In this document: in pieces, positions 55,183 through 63,880 of the stretch | Layout: every line of letters begins with the position of its first letter | How positions within the stretch are numbered: the stretch's first letter is position 1 | Translations under genes and position numbers: made by a program | The notes under the pieces: model-generated | What the model was told of the DNA's origin: nothing | The model's input: only the letters and a program-made list of their open reading frames with translations | Database searches by the model: none | From: Bacillus sp. AFS073361 | GTDB taxonomy: Bacteria; Bacillota; Bacilli; Bacillales; Cytobacillaceae | NCBI RefSeq assembly: GCF_002567005.1 | Contig: NZ_NUZU01000039.1 | Span: forward strand, 194,351 to 258,350 | Length of the DNA: 64,000 nt | Reading direction: 5' to 3'

Positions 55183-57005
55183 GAATGCTCCACCTCTTTT
55201 TGGATAGCCTTTGGAAACTGAACAGTAACCGTAAATCCGCATCCTTCAATACTATGAATCGACATATGTGCTTGATTATTGTAATAAATTTGTAAGCGGT
55301 CATAAATATTTTTTAACCCAATCGTTTCTCTTTGCTCGCCTTCTCTTAATGCACCATTTAATAATTCCTGCCTGATTCGTTCCAACTGTTGACCGCTTAC
55401 GCCTATTCCATTATCTCTTACCGTAATGCAAACCATCCCGTCCTCTTGCAGCTGACCGTCAATTTGAATGGATGCGTTATCGATTTGCTGGTCAAATCCA
55501 TGCTTAAAGGAATTTTCTACAATAGGCTGCAAGATCATTTTCGGAATGTGTATTTCTTGGACTTCCTTTGAAATAGTTAAATCAAATTCAAACTGCTCAT
55601 CAAAACGTTGTTTTTGTAATAATAAATATGCTTTTACATGCATTACCTCCGAATGAACCGGGACAATATCTTCCTTCATATCCATGCTGTATCGCATGAT
55701 TTTCGATAATGAAGTGAGTAATGAATAAACAGGAGCAGCCTTAGATTTTAACGCTAAGGTCCCAATCGATTGAAGGGCATTATATAAGAAATGCGGGTTA
55801 ATCTGCGAACGTAATACTCTCAGTTGTGATTCTTTGTTTTCAATCGCGAGTTTATATTCTCTCTCAATTAAATCATTGATTTTGGCGATCATTAATTTGA
55901 AATGTCTTCCCAACATCCCCATTTCATCGTTACCTAACGAATCAAAGTCCGCCTCAAATACACCTTGTTCAACCTTTTTCATGTTATCTATTAATACTTT
56001 AATCGGTGCCGTAATCTTAAAGGAAACAAACATCGTAGCGATAAATACAAATACGAGCGTCACAATCCCAATGACAATATTAATTAGTGCTGTTTCCCTA
56101 GCACTTTGATAGAGAACACGGTAAGGAATCCGTTTAACAATATACCAATTCTTATAAGGAGCGGAGAACTTATCATAGACAATCACACCATTGAATTGCT
56201 GATCCTTCCATTCCGTACTTTTACTAGAGACAGGCTCCTTCTTTACAAACTCAAACCACTTTTCCTTATTTTCCTTGCCAATCATCGTTTCATTGGAGGA
56301 ATAGATAATCGCCCCATTTTCATCCATAATATACAAGTCTTCCATATTCTTTGTAAATAATCGACCAGCAATCGCACTTATTTTTGAAAGATTAATATCA
56401 ATCGACAAAAATCCTAACATCTTATCAGAAGGAACGTCACGAAGGATGTTATGAAAGCTAAGGACATTTTTCTTTTCCGAGTTTGGTATGACGGAAATAT
56501 TGTTATAGCTGTACATTTCATGTGGTGGTTCGATGAGTGAAAAGCCGTCATAGCGAGTTAGCTTGGAATAATAGGGATGCGACAAAATACTTTCATATTT
56601 ACCTCTTCCGCTTATTCTTGAATGATAATTCGTATACGAATCTTTTCCTATATCAATATAGAGATGCATTTGTTCAATCTCTGGCCGGGTATTAAATAAA
56701 TAGGCAAGAGCACGGCGAACTTCTTCCTGTTTGTTATTTAAATTCTCTGAGAGACCATCCCTCATCACATTCATAAAGGGTGTATATCGATAAAGTACGG
56801 ACGACATCTGAGCGACATCTTCTAGATAAACCGTAAGTTCTTCCTCACCTTTGACAATTAGGTCATGATTGGTCGAAACAAAACGTTCATTGAGAGAGGT
56901 TGTTGTTTGATAATATGTAATCGCGATTGAGCTTCCAAAAGGCAGGACTGTTACAAGCATTAAAAATATAATCAGCTTTTTACGTATACCCCATTGCATA
57001 GACAT
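55179..57005 (-). CDS. YesM-type sensor histidine kinase (HK2)
   Basis: A 608-residue kinase with N-terminal helix LIIFLMLVTVLPFGSSIAITY, a large extracytoplasmic dCache-like domain (about 35-300), second helix INIVIGIVTLVFVFIATMFVSF, HAMP (ITAPIKVLIDNMKKVEQG), phospho-acceptor in VLRSQINPHFLYNALQS near 405 and HATPase (MILQPIVENSFKHGF, ETIGLKNIYDRLQIYYNN). An unusual feature is the 28-nt distance between GGAGG and the ATG, bridged by a hairpin. A second ATG two codons on is possible. Confidence 0.9.
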   Translation of the reverse strand: MSMQWGIRKKLIIFLMLVTVLPFGSSIAITYYQTTTSLNERFVSTNHDLIVKGEEELTVYLEDVAQMSSVLYRYTPFMNVMRDGLSENLNNKQEEVRRALAYLFNTRPEIEQMHLYIDIGKDSYTNYHSRISGRGKYESILSHPYYSKLTRYDGFSLIEPPHEMYSYNNISVIPNSEKKNVLSFHNILRDVPSDKMLGFLSIDINLSKISAIAGRLFTKNMEDLYIMDENGAIIYSSNETMIGKENKEKWFEFVKKEPVSSKSTEWKDQQFNGVIVYDKFSAPYKNWYIVKRIPYRVLYQSARETALINIVIGIVTLVFVFIATMFVSFKITAPIKVLIDNMKKVEQGVFEADFDSLGNDEMGMLGRHFKLMIAKINDLIEREYKLAIENKESQLRVLRSQINPHFLYNALQSIGTLALKSKAAPVYSLLTSLSKIMRYSMDMKEDIVPVHSEVMHVKAYLLLQKQRFDEQFEFDLTISKEVQEIHIPKMILQPIVENSFKHGFDQQIDNASIQIDGQLQEDGMVCITVRDNGIGVSGQQLERIRQELLNGALREGEQRETIGLKNIYDRLQIYYNNQAHMSIHSIEGCGFTVTVQFPKAIQKEVEHS

Positions 57006-57038
57006 CTTGGTTAGTTACCAAAGAACTAACTTTCCTCC
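57003..57038 (-). promoter_or_regulatory. Split ribosome binding site with intervening hairpin (HK2)
   Basis: On the minus strand GGAGG (57034-57038) is followed by GTTAGTT-CTTTGGT-AACTAAC (57030 to 57010, 7-bp perfect arms) and then CAAG before the ATG. Linear spacing is 28 nt, far too long; if the 21-nt hairpin is folded, spacing becomes 7 nt, which is optimal. Confidence 0.55.
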
Positions 57039-57117
57039 ACTTAATGAATTTTCTCTATTGTAACAACATTCCCTATCCATTCCTATGGCATTTATTGACT
57101 TGTCATCTATTTGGACT

Positions 57118-57182
57118 GTTCAATATATTCCACCCTACTGGTCAATGTAAGCCGTTTCATAATTTTCTAGATTCTCTAAAAT
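57118..57182 (+). promoter_or_regulatory. Shared promoter/operator module, copy B (ABC importer)
   Basis: This block aligns without gaps to the minus-strand copy at 32618-32682 (57 of 65 identical). Direct repeats TCAATATATTCC (from 57120) and TCAATGTAAGCC (from 57142) are 22 bp apart, followed by a weak -35 TTTCAT, a 16-bp spacer and -10 TAAAAT at 57177-57182, 21 bp before the permease ATG. It lies between HK2 and the importer, fitting control by RR2. Confidence 0.75.
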
Positions 57183-57203
57183 GTAATTATGGAGGTGCAG
57201 GTT

Positions 57204-58172
57204 ATGAATAGCCAAAGTAAGTTGGAAAAAGTAGAAACCCCCGTCTTAGAAGTTCACAGAAGCGCAGCGGTTTCGAAGTCAGTTTCCTTAAATAAACACA
57301 AGAAACTGAAAGATGCAGGATTATTTGCACTATTTGTGGGACCAGTTTTGCTAGCTTTTACCCTGATTGTTCTGATTCCTTTTTTTACAGGTATTTATTA
57401 TGCCTTTACAGACTGGAACGGGATCACGGGAGCGGTCAAATGGGTGGGCTTGGACAACTTTAAGTACATCTTTACCGAGGACAAGCAATTCCAAGATTCC
57501 TTCAAACTCACCACGAAATATACGGTTGTTGCGATCCTTTTAACAAATGTAATTGGGTTTGGATTAGCATTACTTGTCACACAAATGCTAAAGACAAGAA
57601 ATATCTTACGAACCGTTTTCTTCATGCCAAACTTGATCGGCGGCCTTTTATTAGGTTTTATCTGGCAATTCATTTTTGTAAAGGGTTTTGCATCGATTGG
57701 ACAGTTAACAAAGATTCCCCTTTTTGAAATGGCTTGGTTAGGAGATGCGAATACCGCCTTCTGGGGAATTGTGATTGTCAGTGTTTGGCAAGGTGCAGGC
57801 TATATTATGATTATCTATATCGCTGCACTGCAAAACGTTCCTCAAGAATTAATTGAAGCAGCGAAAATAGACGGAGCTAATAGATGGCAGATTCTTCGCC
57901 ACATAACCATGCCACTCGTTGCACCGGCGGTTACTATCTGTTTATTTTTAACTACTGCCTCATCCTTTAAAGTCTTTGATGCAAACCTGTCATTGACAAA
58001 TGGCGGTCCTTTTAAGTCTACTGAAATGTTAGCACTAAACATTTATACAGAAGCCTTTGTGAATAACCGTTACGGAATTGGCGAGGCAAAAGCACTGATA
58101 TTCTTCCTTGTCGTCGCAGCCATTTCCATCATTCAAGTGACGTATTCGAAGAAAAAGGAGGTCGAGTCCTAA
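57204..58172 (+). CDS. Sugar ABC permease, MalF type, of the two-component-linked importer
   Basis: A permease of about 322 residues with a long cytoplasmic N terminus, six helices and coupling loop ELIEAAKIDGANRWQILRHITMPL near 220. The ATG at 57204 follows GGAGGTG; the ATG five codons earlier is part of that ribosome binding site. First gene of a permease-permease-lipoprotein operon that lacks an ATPase. Downstream of the shared promoter module. Confidence 0.9.
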   Translation: MNSQSKLEKVETPVLEVHRSAAVSKSVSLNKHKKLKDAGLFALFVGPVLLAFTLIVLIPFFTGIYYAFTDWNGITGAVKWVGLDNFKYIFTEDKQFQDSFKLTTKYTVVAILLTNVIGFGLALLVTQMLKTRNILRTVFFMPNLIGGLLLGFIWQFIFVKGFASIGQLTKIPLFEMAWLGDANTAFWGIVIVSVWQGAGYIMIIYIAALQNVPQELIEAAKIDGANRWQILRHITMPLVAPAVTICLFLTTASSFKVFDANLSLTNGGPFKSTEMLALNIYTEAFVNNRYGIGEAKALIFFLVVAAISIIQVTYSKKKEVES

Positions 58173-58999
58173 TGGGAAACAGGTATACAGGAAAAACTTT
58201 TATAATGGAGATTCTTGCCATCCTGCTTGGTCTAGCCTTTTTAGTCCCTTTCTATTATGTGATTTCAAACTCCTTGAAACCTTTCGCAGATATTTTATCT
58301 AACACCTCAGCCTTGCCGAAGGTTCTGGAGCTTCAGAACTATGTGAGTGCTTTCGAAAAATTGAACTATCTTAAAGTATTTTCAAACTCTTTAATTGTTA
58401 CTGTTGTCAGTAATGTAGTTCTTGTCATCTTTTGTTCGATGGCAGCCTATATGCTGGTTCGAACAAGGAAGAAAATTAGCCATGTGATTTTCATGATATT
58501 TGTGGCAGCAATGATCATTCCGTTTCAATCGATCATGATTCCGCTTATCAAAACAGCCAGTACTTTTGGACTTTTAAATAGCGTATGGGGCCTTGTCATC
58601 ATGTATCTGGGCTTTGGCTCAGGGATGACCATTTTCTTGTATCACGGATTTATTAAAGGGATTCCAGTTGAACTGGAAGAGGCTGCTATCATCGATGGCT
58701 GTTCAAGGTTTGGCGTGTTTTGGAGAATTGTCTTTCCATTATTAAAACCAATTACAGTGACCATTGTGATTTTAAATAGCTTATGGATTTGGAATGACTT
58801 CCTATTGCCATCACTTGTGCTTCAGGATCCGGAATTAAAAACGATTCCTTTAGCAACGTTCTCCTTCTTTGGACAGTATACAAAGCAATGGGATTTGGCA
58901 TTAGCTGCCTTAGTCATGGGCATTATTCCATTATTAATCTTCTTTTTTGCGATGCAAAAACACATTATTAAAGGAATTACTAGTGGCTCTATCAAGTAG
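58172..58999 (+). CDS. Sugar ABC permease, MalG type, of the two-component-linked importer
   Basis: A 275-residue permease with six helices and coupling loop ELEEAAIIDGCSRFGVFWRIVFPL near 170; C terminus GITSGSIK is typical of MalG-like proteins. The start overlaps the stop of the previous gene (TAATG) after AAGGAGG, so translation is coupled. Confidence 0.9.
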   Translation: MGNRYTGKTFIMEILAILLGLAFLVPFYYVISNSLKPFADILSNTSALPKVLELQNYVSAFEKLNYLKVFSNSLIVTVVSNVVLVIFCSMAAYMLVRTRKKISHVIFMIFVAAMIIPFQSIMIPLIKTASTFGLLNSVWGLVIMYLGFGSGMTIFLYHGFIKGIPVELEEAAIIDGCSRFGVFWRIVFPLLKPITVTIVILNSLWIWNDFLLPSLVLQDPELKTIPLATFSFFGQYTKQWDLALAALVMGIIPLLIFFFAMQKHIIKGITSGSIK

Positions 59000-59020
59000 A
59001 AAATATACCATAGGAACAAC

Positions 59021-59049
59021 CTCTGCTGTCTGCATGACAGATAGCAGAG
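59021..59049 (+). other. Intercistronic hairpin before the binding-protein gene
   Basis: CTCTGCTGTCTG and CAGATAGCAGAG form a 12-bp stem with one G-U pair and a 5-nt CATGA loop, without a T run. It sits 40 bp upstream of the lipoprotein start and may protect the 5' end of a processed, more stable binding-protein message. Confidence 0.6.
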
Positions 59050-59089
59050 ACAAATATAAAATAGATTTATATACCAGGAGGGAATTTTA

Positions 59090-60385
59090 ATGGGGATCAA
59101 AAAGTATTCTTTACTAGCAGGTGTTCTATCCGCTTCACTACTATTAGCAACAGCTTGTTCTAGCGACAGTGCATCTACTGATAAAAAAAGCGGCGGGAAA
59201 GACGGCAAAGTAGTGGTCGATCTTTTTAATGGAAAGGTTGAAATTGCCGACCAATTGAAAGCGTTAACAGATCAATATACAAAAGAACATCCCGACGTTA
59301 CTTTTAATATTGAAACCGTCGGTGGCGGTGCAGATGGATCTGCAGCATTAAAAGCTAAGTTTGCTTCCAACAAGGCTCCTGATATCTTTGGCAATGGCGG
59401 TTATCAAGAGGCTCAAACATGGAAAGATAAATTCGAGGATTTATCCGATCAGCCGTGGGTAAAAGATGCCTATGAAAATGCCTTAAAGCCAATGACAATC
59501 GATGGAAAAATCTACGGACAGCCAGTAAATATGGAAGGCTATGGCTTTGCTTACAATAAGAAACTATTTGCAAAAGCTGGTATTACAGAACTGCCAAAAA
59601 CATTTACGGAATTAGAAGCAGCATCGAAAAAATTAAAAGCTGCCGGTATTACTCCTTTCTCTGTCGGCTATGCGGAATGGTGGGTTTTAGCAAACCATGG
59701 TCTAAACGTACCATTTGCTTACCAACAAGCAGATGACGAGAACTACATCCAAGGTTTAAACGAAGGGTCAGCGAAAATCGAAGGCAATAAATACTTCAAT
59801 GACTACTTCAAGCTTGTTGACTTAACGATCAAATATGGCAACAAAAATCCTTTAACAACAGACTACAACACGGAAGTAACCCAATTTGCCAACGGTGAAA
59901 CGGCAATGATTCAGCAAGGTAACTGGATTCAACCAATGCTTGATAAACTAAATCCAGGCATGGAAGTTGGCTTTATTCCATTGGCACTTACGGATGATGC
60001 TGCTCAGGCAGATAAATTAATGGTTGACGTTCCAACGAACTGGGTAGTTCATAACAAAGCTCCTGAAGCGGATAAAAAAGCAGCAAAAGATTTCTTAAAC
60101 TGGATGGTTACCTCTGAAGAAGGGAAAACAGCTCTAGTTAAGGAGTTCAAGTACATCCCTGCTTTTAAAACAATTGAAGCAAAAGCGGAAGATATTGGAC
60201 CTCTAGGTGCAGAACTTCAAAAATATTCACAAGAAGGCAAAACCTACTCTTGGCAGTTCATGAAATATCCGGATGGTGCAGGCCAAGAATTTGGAGCTAC
60301 TCTTCAAGCGTATGTTGGCGGCCAAAAATCGAAAGCCGAAACAGAAAAAGCTTTAGATGCAACTTGGGCTAAGTTAAAGAAATAG
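59090..60385 (+). CDS. Sugar-binding lipoprotein of the two-component-linked importer
   Basis: A 431-residue family 1 binding lipoprotein with lipobox LATAC (Cys near 23), a Lys/Gly-rich linker and binding-lobe segments such as NKAPDIFGNGGYQEAQTW, GQPVNMEGYGFAYNKKLF and FANGETAMIQQGNWIQPM. Strong CAGGAGGG site 8 nt before the ATG. It ends the importer operon regulated by the module at 57118. The ligand is unknown, probably the sugar or glycoside degraded by the ThuA operon. Confidence 0.9.
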   Translation: MGIKKYSLLAGVLSASLLLATACSSDSASTDKKSGGKDGKVVVDLFNGKVEIADQLKALTDQYTKEHPDVTFNIETVGGGADGSAALKAKFASNKAPDIFGNGGYQEAQTWKDKFEDLSDQPWVKDAYENALKPMTIDGKIYGQPVNMEGYGFAYNKKLFAKAGITELPKTFTELEAASKKLKAAGITPFSVGYAEWWVLANHGLNVPFAYQQADDENYIQGLNEGSAKIEGNKYFNDYFKLVDLTIKYGNKNPLTTDYNTEVTQFANGETAMIQQGNWIQPMLDKLNPGMEVGFIPLALTDDAAQADKLMVDVPTNWVVHNKAPEADKKAAKDFLNWMVTSEEGKTALVKEFKYIPAFKTIEAKAEDIGPLGAELQKYSQEGKTYSWQFMKYPDGAGQEFGATLQAYVGGQKSKAETEKALDATWAKLKK

Positions 60386-60389
60386 TCAG

Positions 60390-60537
60390 AAAAGCGGAAG
60401 CGTCCGTTTAGCGACGTATGGACTGGAGCGCTCTGACTGAGATAAAGGAAACACGGAGAGCGGAGCGATTCGATGTTGACTTATCGTAGGGAAGAGAGCG
60501 AAGTACACTAGTCGCTGGACGCTGGAGCTGGACAGTA
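60390..60537. repeat. Bacillus-type intergenic repeat with inverted ends
   Basis: A 148-bp GC-richer element between an SBP gene and a terminator. Inverted arms AGCGTCC-GTTT-AGCGAC (60399-60415) and GTCGCT-GGACGCT (60511-60523) could fold the whole element. AAGCGGAAGCG at one end and GACGCTGGAGCTGGACA at the other resemble, from memory, a dispersed repeat found many times in Bacillus genomes. No open frame is present. Confidence 0.6.
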
Positions 60538-60574
60538 ATAATAGTTCAAACACTAAATTTTTCATCTTATAGGC

Positions 60575-60606
60575 AAAGGCTCCTCTCTATCTGAGAAGAG
60601 CCTTTT
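60575..60606. terminator. Bidirectional terminator
   Basis: AAAGGCTC and GAGCCTTT outer arms with CTCTC/GAGAA inner pairing end in TTTT, between the convergent importer operon and the globin gene. Confidence 0.88.
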
Positions 60607-60608
60607 GA

Positions 60609-61001
60609 TTATTCACGATCCGGGCTATTGACCATAATTCCAGCCACTTGCGTTAACCTTTCATAAAAAGCCAGCCCGGCAGGTTGTTGATCAAGTCCAA
60701 TTTCTTCAAATGCTTCTTTCATGCAGCGAAGCCAGCATTTTGCCCTTCTAGGCGTTACTTCAAATGGCAGATGTCGATGTCTCATGGCAGGCGGTCCAAA
60801 CTCCTGACTGTAAAGGGCAGGACCCCCCAAGAATTGCGGCAAAAACATCCGCTGTTTACGCTTTATTTCTTCCATATCCCCTTCAAACAATGGTCTTAGT
60901 TCTGGGTCGGCATATACACGCGGATAAAAAGCATTGACCAATTTATCTATTGTTTCTTGCCCGCCTATTTCATCATAGATCGACTTAAAATTGTAATCCA
61001 C
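60609..61001 (-). CDS. Group II truncated haemoglobin
   Basis: A 130-residue 2/2 haemoglobin (YjbI/GlbO type) that binds O2 and NO at a haem. FYPRVYADPELRPLFEG carries Tyr B10, MRHRHLPF the proximal His, and KCWLRCM the Trp G8 typical of group II. The start is GTG after GGTGACG. B. subtilis YjbI is encoded beside unrelated genes; here it is a single-gene unit. Likely role is protection against nitrosative or oxidative stress. Confidence 0.92.
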   Translation of the reverse strand: MDYNFKSIYDEIGGQETIDKLVNAFYPRVYADPELRPLFEGDMEEIKRKQRMFLPQFLGGPALYSQEFGPPAMRHRHLPFEVTPRRAKCWLRCMKEAFEEIGLDQQPAGLAFYERLTQVAGIMVNSPDRE

Positions 61002-61145
61002 TTTTCGTCACCATCCACTATTAATTTTCCCTCTGTTTTTGATTATTATAATGTTAAAAAGGATGGTGTTTTGTGATGTAAATCACTATAAATAGCGAAA
61101 TACAAAAGTTTCGAATCTTAATGCATCAGGGTCAGACCGAAACTG

Positions 61146-61532
61146 CTAGAATGGAGCGACCAATTCCACTTTAATACGATCTGGATCTTCGAAAAAAACA
61201 GCATAATGAGTATCTCCACCGGCAAATGGATGTTTATCCTGATAAAGAATATGGACCCCTTTTTCTTTTAATTGCATTGTTATTTGATCGACTTGTTTTC
61301 TTGATTCCGCATGAAAAGCAAAATGATTAAGCCCAACTCGTGAACGATGGTACGAGACATCCAAAAATCGTTCTTCAGTTTGTACAAAAACAAGATAGGT
61401 TTCTCCATCTTTCAAGCTGATACCCGACTCCCATTTTTGATATGGTTGATATCCTAACTCCATTAAAAACCACTGCCAAAATTCGATCGTTTTGCTTAGA
61501 TTGGAAACATTAATTTCTATATGGTGCAGCAT
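61146..61532 (-). CDS. VOC-family (glyoxalase/bleomycin resistance-like) protein
   Basis: A 128-residue protein with the paired beta-alpha-beta-beta-beta modules of the VOC superfamily: LHHIEINVSNLSKTIEFW (metal-ligand His near residue 3), LNHFAFHAESRKQVDQI in the middle and DPDRIKVELVAPF at the end (Glu ligand). Members are dioxygenases, isomerases or antibiotic-binding proteins; substrate not predictable. Good AAGGAG site. Single gene. Confidence 0.85.
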   Translation of the reverse strand: MLHHIEINVSNLSKTIEFWQWFLMELGYQPYQKWESGISLKDGETYLVFVQTEERFLDVSYHRSRVGLNHFAFHAESRKQVDQITMQLKEKGVHILYQDKHPFAGGDTHYAVFFEDPDRIKVELVAPF

Positions 61533-61553
61533 CGTTTTAATCTCCTTGTCGGC

Positions 61554-62954
61554 TTATCTAAATTTCCCTAGCTCCTCTATGAACGCAGGCCGGCGCATAT
61601 ACTTTTCTCTTAATTCCCCAATTAGCTTATGCGACTGAATCGTTCCACAGGCATTTTTGTAGGTTTTTATGATGGAACAAACCTTCCGATATTTTTTTCG
61701 ATCCGTAGCCTCTTCAGCTTCATTCTCAATGTACTTAATAAACAAGGCAATTACTTCTTCTAAATAATCCTTAATTATATATGGATACAGTTCTGTAATA
61801 GTTCGAATATTTTTTTGGCAATAAATTAAAAGTTCATCCGTCAATTTCTCCCCTTGTAAAATAGAAAGGTATGCTGAGGGCTGATAATCCATTTTTTTAA
61901 ATTCAGCTACAGTTTTTTTCAAAACGCCCTCCCATTCACTTGTTGTATATAGTTCTTTTAGTTTTATGTAATATGTAAATTCACCTTTGAATAACAGTTT
62001 GCTCGCCAATTGTTTTTGTTGTTCAATATCTCCAAGCAATTCATAGGCTTGGTATCGGTATTCCCGCCACTTATGGACAAGTCCTCGATATTCTTTATCC
62101 GCTTCTTCTCCATCCAAACAAAGTTGAAGTACTTTTTTGAAATCACCTTTTCCTAGTTCATTAACAATTGCCTTTTCACGGAATTCGCTAGATTTTATAT
62201 TTTTATAGATAAATTCTCCCGCAGCGGCTGCCCCATCACATCGTTCAATGATTTCAAGCTGAAGTAATTTTATTTGTGTTTTTTCATATCTGTCACTCCA
62301 AGAAGATTCAGTTTTCTCAAGAAGGGTTTCCAACTGTTTTTCTAACTTTTTTCTCAAATCTTTCATAGGAGAATAGTAGGTGCAAATTTTTAATAAAGCA
62401 TATCGCCAATCACTCCAGCCATCATAATGTACTTTTCCGGCTTCTTTCATGATCGCCTCAAAAAGACCTTTCTTCTCTTTTTCATTCAACACGGGCAGAC
62501 TGGCAATCACCACATCGTCAATTGTTCGAATCGCCCAATTCATAACATCACCGATCGAACCATTTGAATCATCAGCAAAATTGAGCATTTTTACAACTGG
62601 CTGCATGACAACAAGTGATAATAAAATCGCACTCTCGTATTCACCGTTTTCTACTTTATGCCGCGCTTTTTGGAGGCTCAATTCTGCACCTTGTAATGCA
62701 GGACCAACATGACGCCAATCGATAAACCCTTTTCTTTTTGCCCCATTAATTGATGCAGAAATAAGTTTTTTCGCGGATGAAATTTCGTCTTTATGAGGAG
62801 TGTATTTAAATAGTAACTGTTTTTCAATTTCGGGATAATCTTCTGACAGGTCAAGAATAATCTTAATTAGTTCTTCTTTGTTTTGATTTGATAGGACGGT
62901 AATTAAATCGATTTCGCTCGACTGTGAGGTAGTGTTCGGATTAGATGGACTCAT
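61554..62954 (-). CDS. Unrecognised helical-repeat protein
   Basis: About 466 residues, soluble, rich in Lys/Glu/Leu, with no signal peptide or membrane segment. The chain reads as a series of amphipathic helices (for example AELSLQKARHKVENGEYESAILL and AYELLGDIEQQKQLASKLLF), like a TPR/alpha-solenoid, and I do not recognise a catalytic motif. From memory it resembles the C-terminal part of some SWIM-zinc-finger-associated proteins, but no SWIM motif is present. The ATG at 62954 follows GGGGGGG; an ATG five codons earlier is part of that site. Confidence 0.6.
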   Translation of the reverse strand: MSPSNPNTTSQSSEIDLITVLSNQNKEELIKIILDLSEDYPEIEKQLLFKYTPHKDEISSAKKLISASINGAKRKGFIDWRHVGPALQGAELSLQKARHKVENGEYESAILLSLVVMQPVVKMLNFADDSNGSIGDVMNWAIRTIDDVVIASLPVLNEKEKKGLFEAIMKEAGKVHYDGWSDWRYALLKICTYYSPMKDLRKKLEKQLETLLEKTESSWSDRYEKTQIKLLQLEIIERCDGAAAAGEFIYKNIKSSEFREKAIVNELGKGDFKKVLQLCLDGEEADKEYRGLVHKWREYRYQAYELLGDIEQQKQLASKLLFKGEFTYYIKLKELYTTSEWEGVLKKTVAEFKKMDYQPSAYLSILQGEKLTDELLIYCQKNIRTITELYPYIIKDYLEEVIALFIKYIENEAEEATDRKKYRKVCSIIKTYKNACGTIQSHKLIGELREKYMRRPAFIEELGKFR

Positions 62955-63111
62955 GATTTCCCCCCCCATGATAATAATTTATTCTAATTGTAACATTTTT
63001 CGGTTTGGCGGGCCGATAACATCGCTTCTACTGAGGTCCACTTTTGTTTATAATCGGTCAGAATTTTCCCCTTTGCTATGATTCAATTAAAAAGATATAG
63101 CATAACGAGAA

Positions 63112-63172
63112 AAGGAAACACCATATGAAAACAGCATCTACCCACTGTTTCCCATGGTGTCTCCTATGAGAA
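63112..63172 (-). terminator. Putative terminator after the small membrane protein gene
   Basis: On the minus strand AGGAGACACCAT and ATGGTGTTTCCT flank an inner AACAG/CTGTT stem and are followed by TTTTC. The structure overlaps the 3' end of the membrane-protein gene. The T run is weak. Confidence 0.55.
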
Positions 63173-63652
63173 TATTCTTTGAAGAAGAGATTTAGGTTTT
63201 TTACGCAATCTAGTCACTGTGCTCTGAAGTCCGTACATGAGCACTGATTTACTCATAAACAAAAGTACCATTTGGTAGGGTCTTAGTCTTATAAGAGAGG
63301 CAATTCCTAGTCTTTTTAAAATGTACATCCCTGGATAAGCAAAAAGAGTATCAAAAATTAAATTTAAAAATAGGTATCGAATAAAATTACCAAAAGTCCA
63401 TTTTAAAATCCATAATGAACCGACAAAAAATGGCCCCAGCATGAATGGCAATTCGCCAATTACCCTAGGATTTATCCTTTCATAAATCCGCCACCACATT
63501 CTTTTTTTTGCGAGAATACTTTCAACAGCTACCCAGATGAACATAAATATAGCCCCTGGAAATAAACGCTTAATTGTTCGTTTCCCCATGAACGGCATCG
63601 ATAACCAAGGCAGGATCATGATAACGAGTAAAATCATTTTATTTTTTCTCAT
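63164..63652 (-). CDS. Small integral membrane protein, function unknown
   Basis: A 162-residue protein with about four hydrophobic segments (MILLVIMILPWLSMPFMG, LFPGAIFMFIWVAVESIL, LPFMLGPFFVGSLWILKW, YLFLNLIFDTLFAYPGMYIL) and a Lys/Arg-rich C terminus. No recognised motif. Single-gene unit in AT-rich surroundings; weak AAGGAT site 13 nt before the ATG. Confidence 0.65.
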   Translation of the reverse strand: MRKNKMILLVIMILPWLSMPFMGKRTIKRLFPGAIFMFIWVAVESILAKKRMWWRIYERINPRVIGELPFMLGPFFVGSLWILKWTFGNFIRYLFLNLIFDTLFAYPGMYILKRLGIASLIRLRPYQMVLLFMSKSVLMYGLQSTVTRLRKKPKSLLQRIFS

Positions 63653-63880
63653 CTATGTGTGCCAATCCTTTTTCTTTTTAGAATGCACAAAATTGGAAAA
63701 AACTATTTATGATTTTATAAAAATATTTTTTTCTTTAAATTGGAATTTCATATAGTAGCTATTTTTTTGTATAAAAAGCAAGTACGAACAGATTTAACGC
63801 ACTATTTACGATTTATGGTAAAATTATGTAGGATGATTATCCGAAAATTCAATTTTGTCATTAGAATTAGGAGGGAGAAA

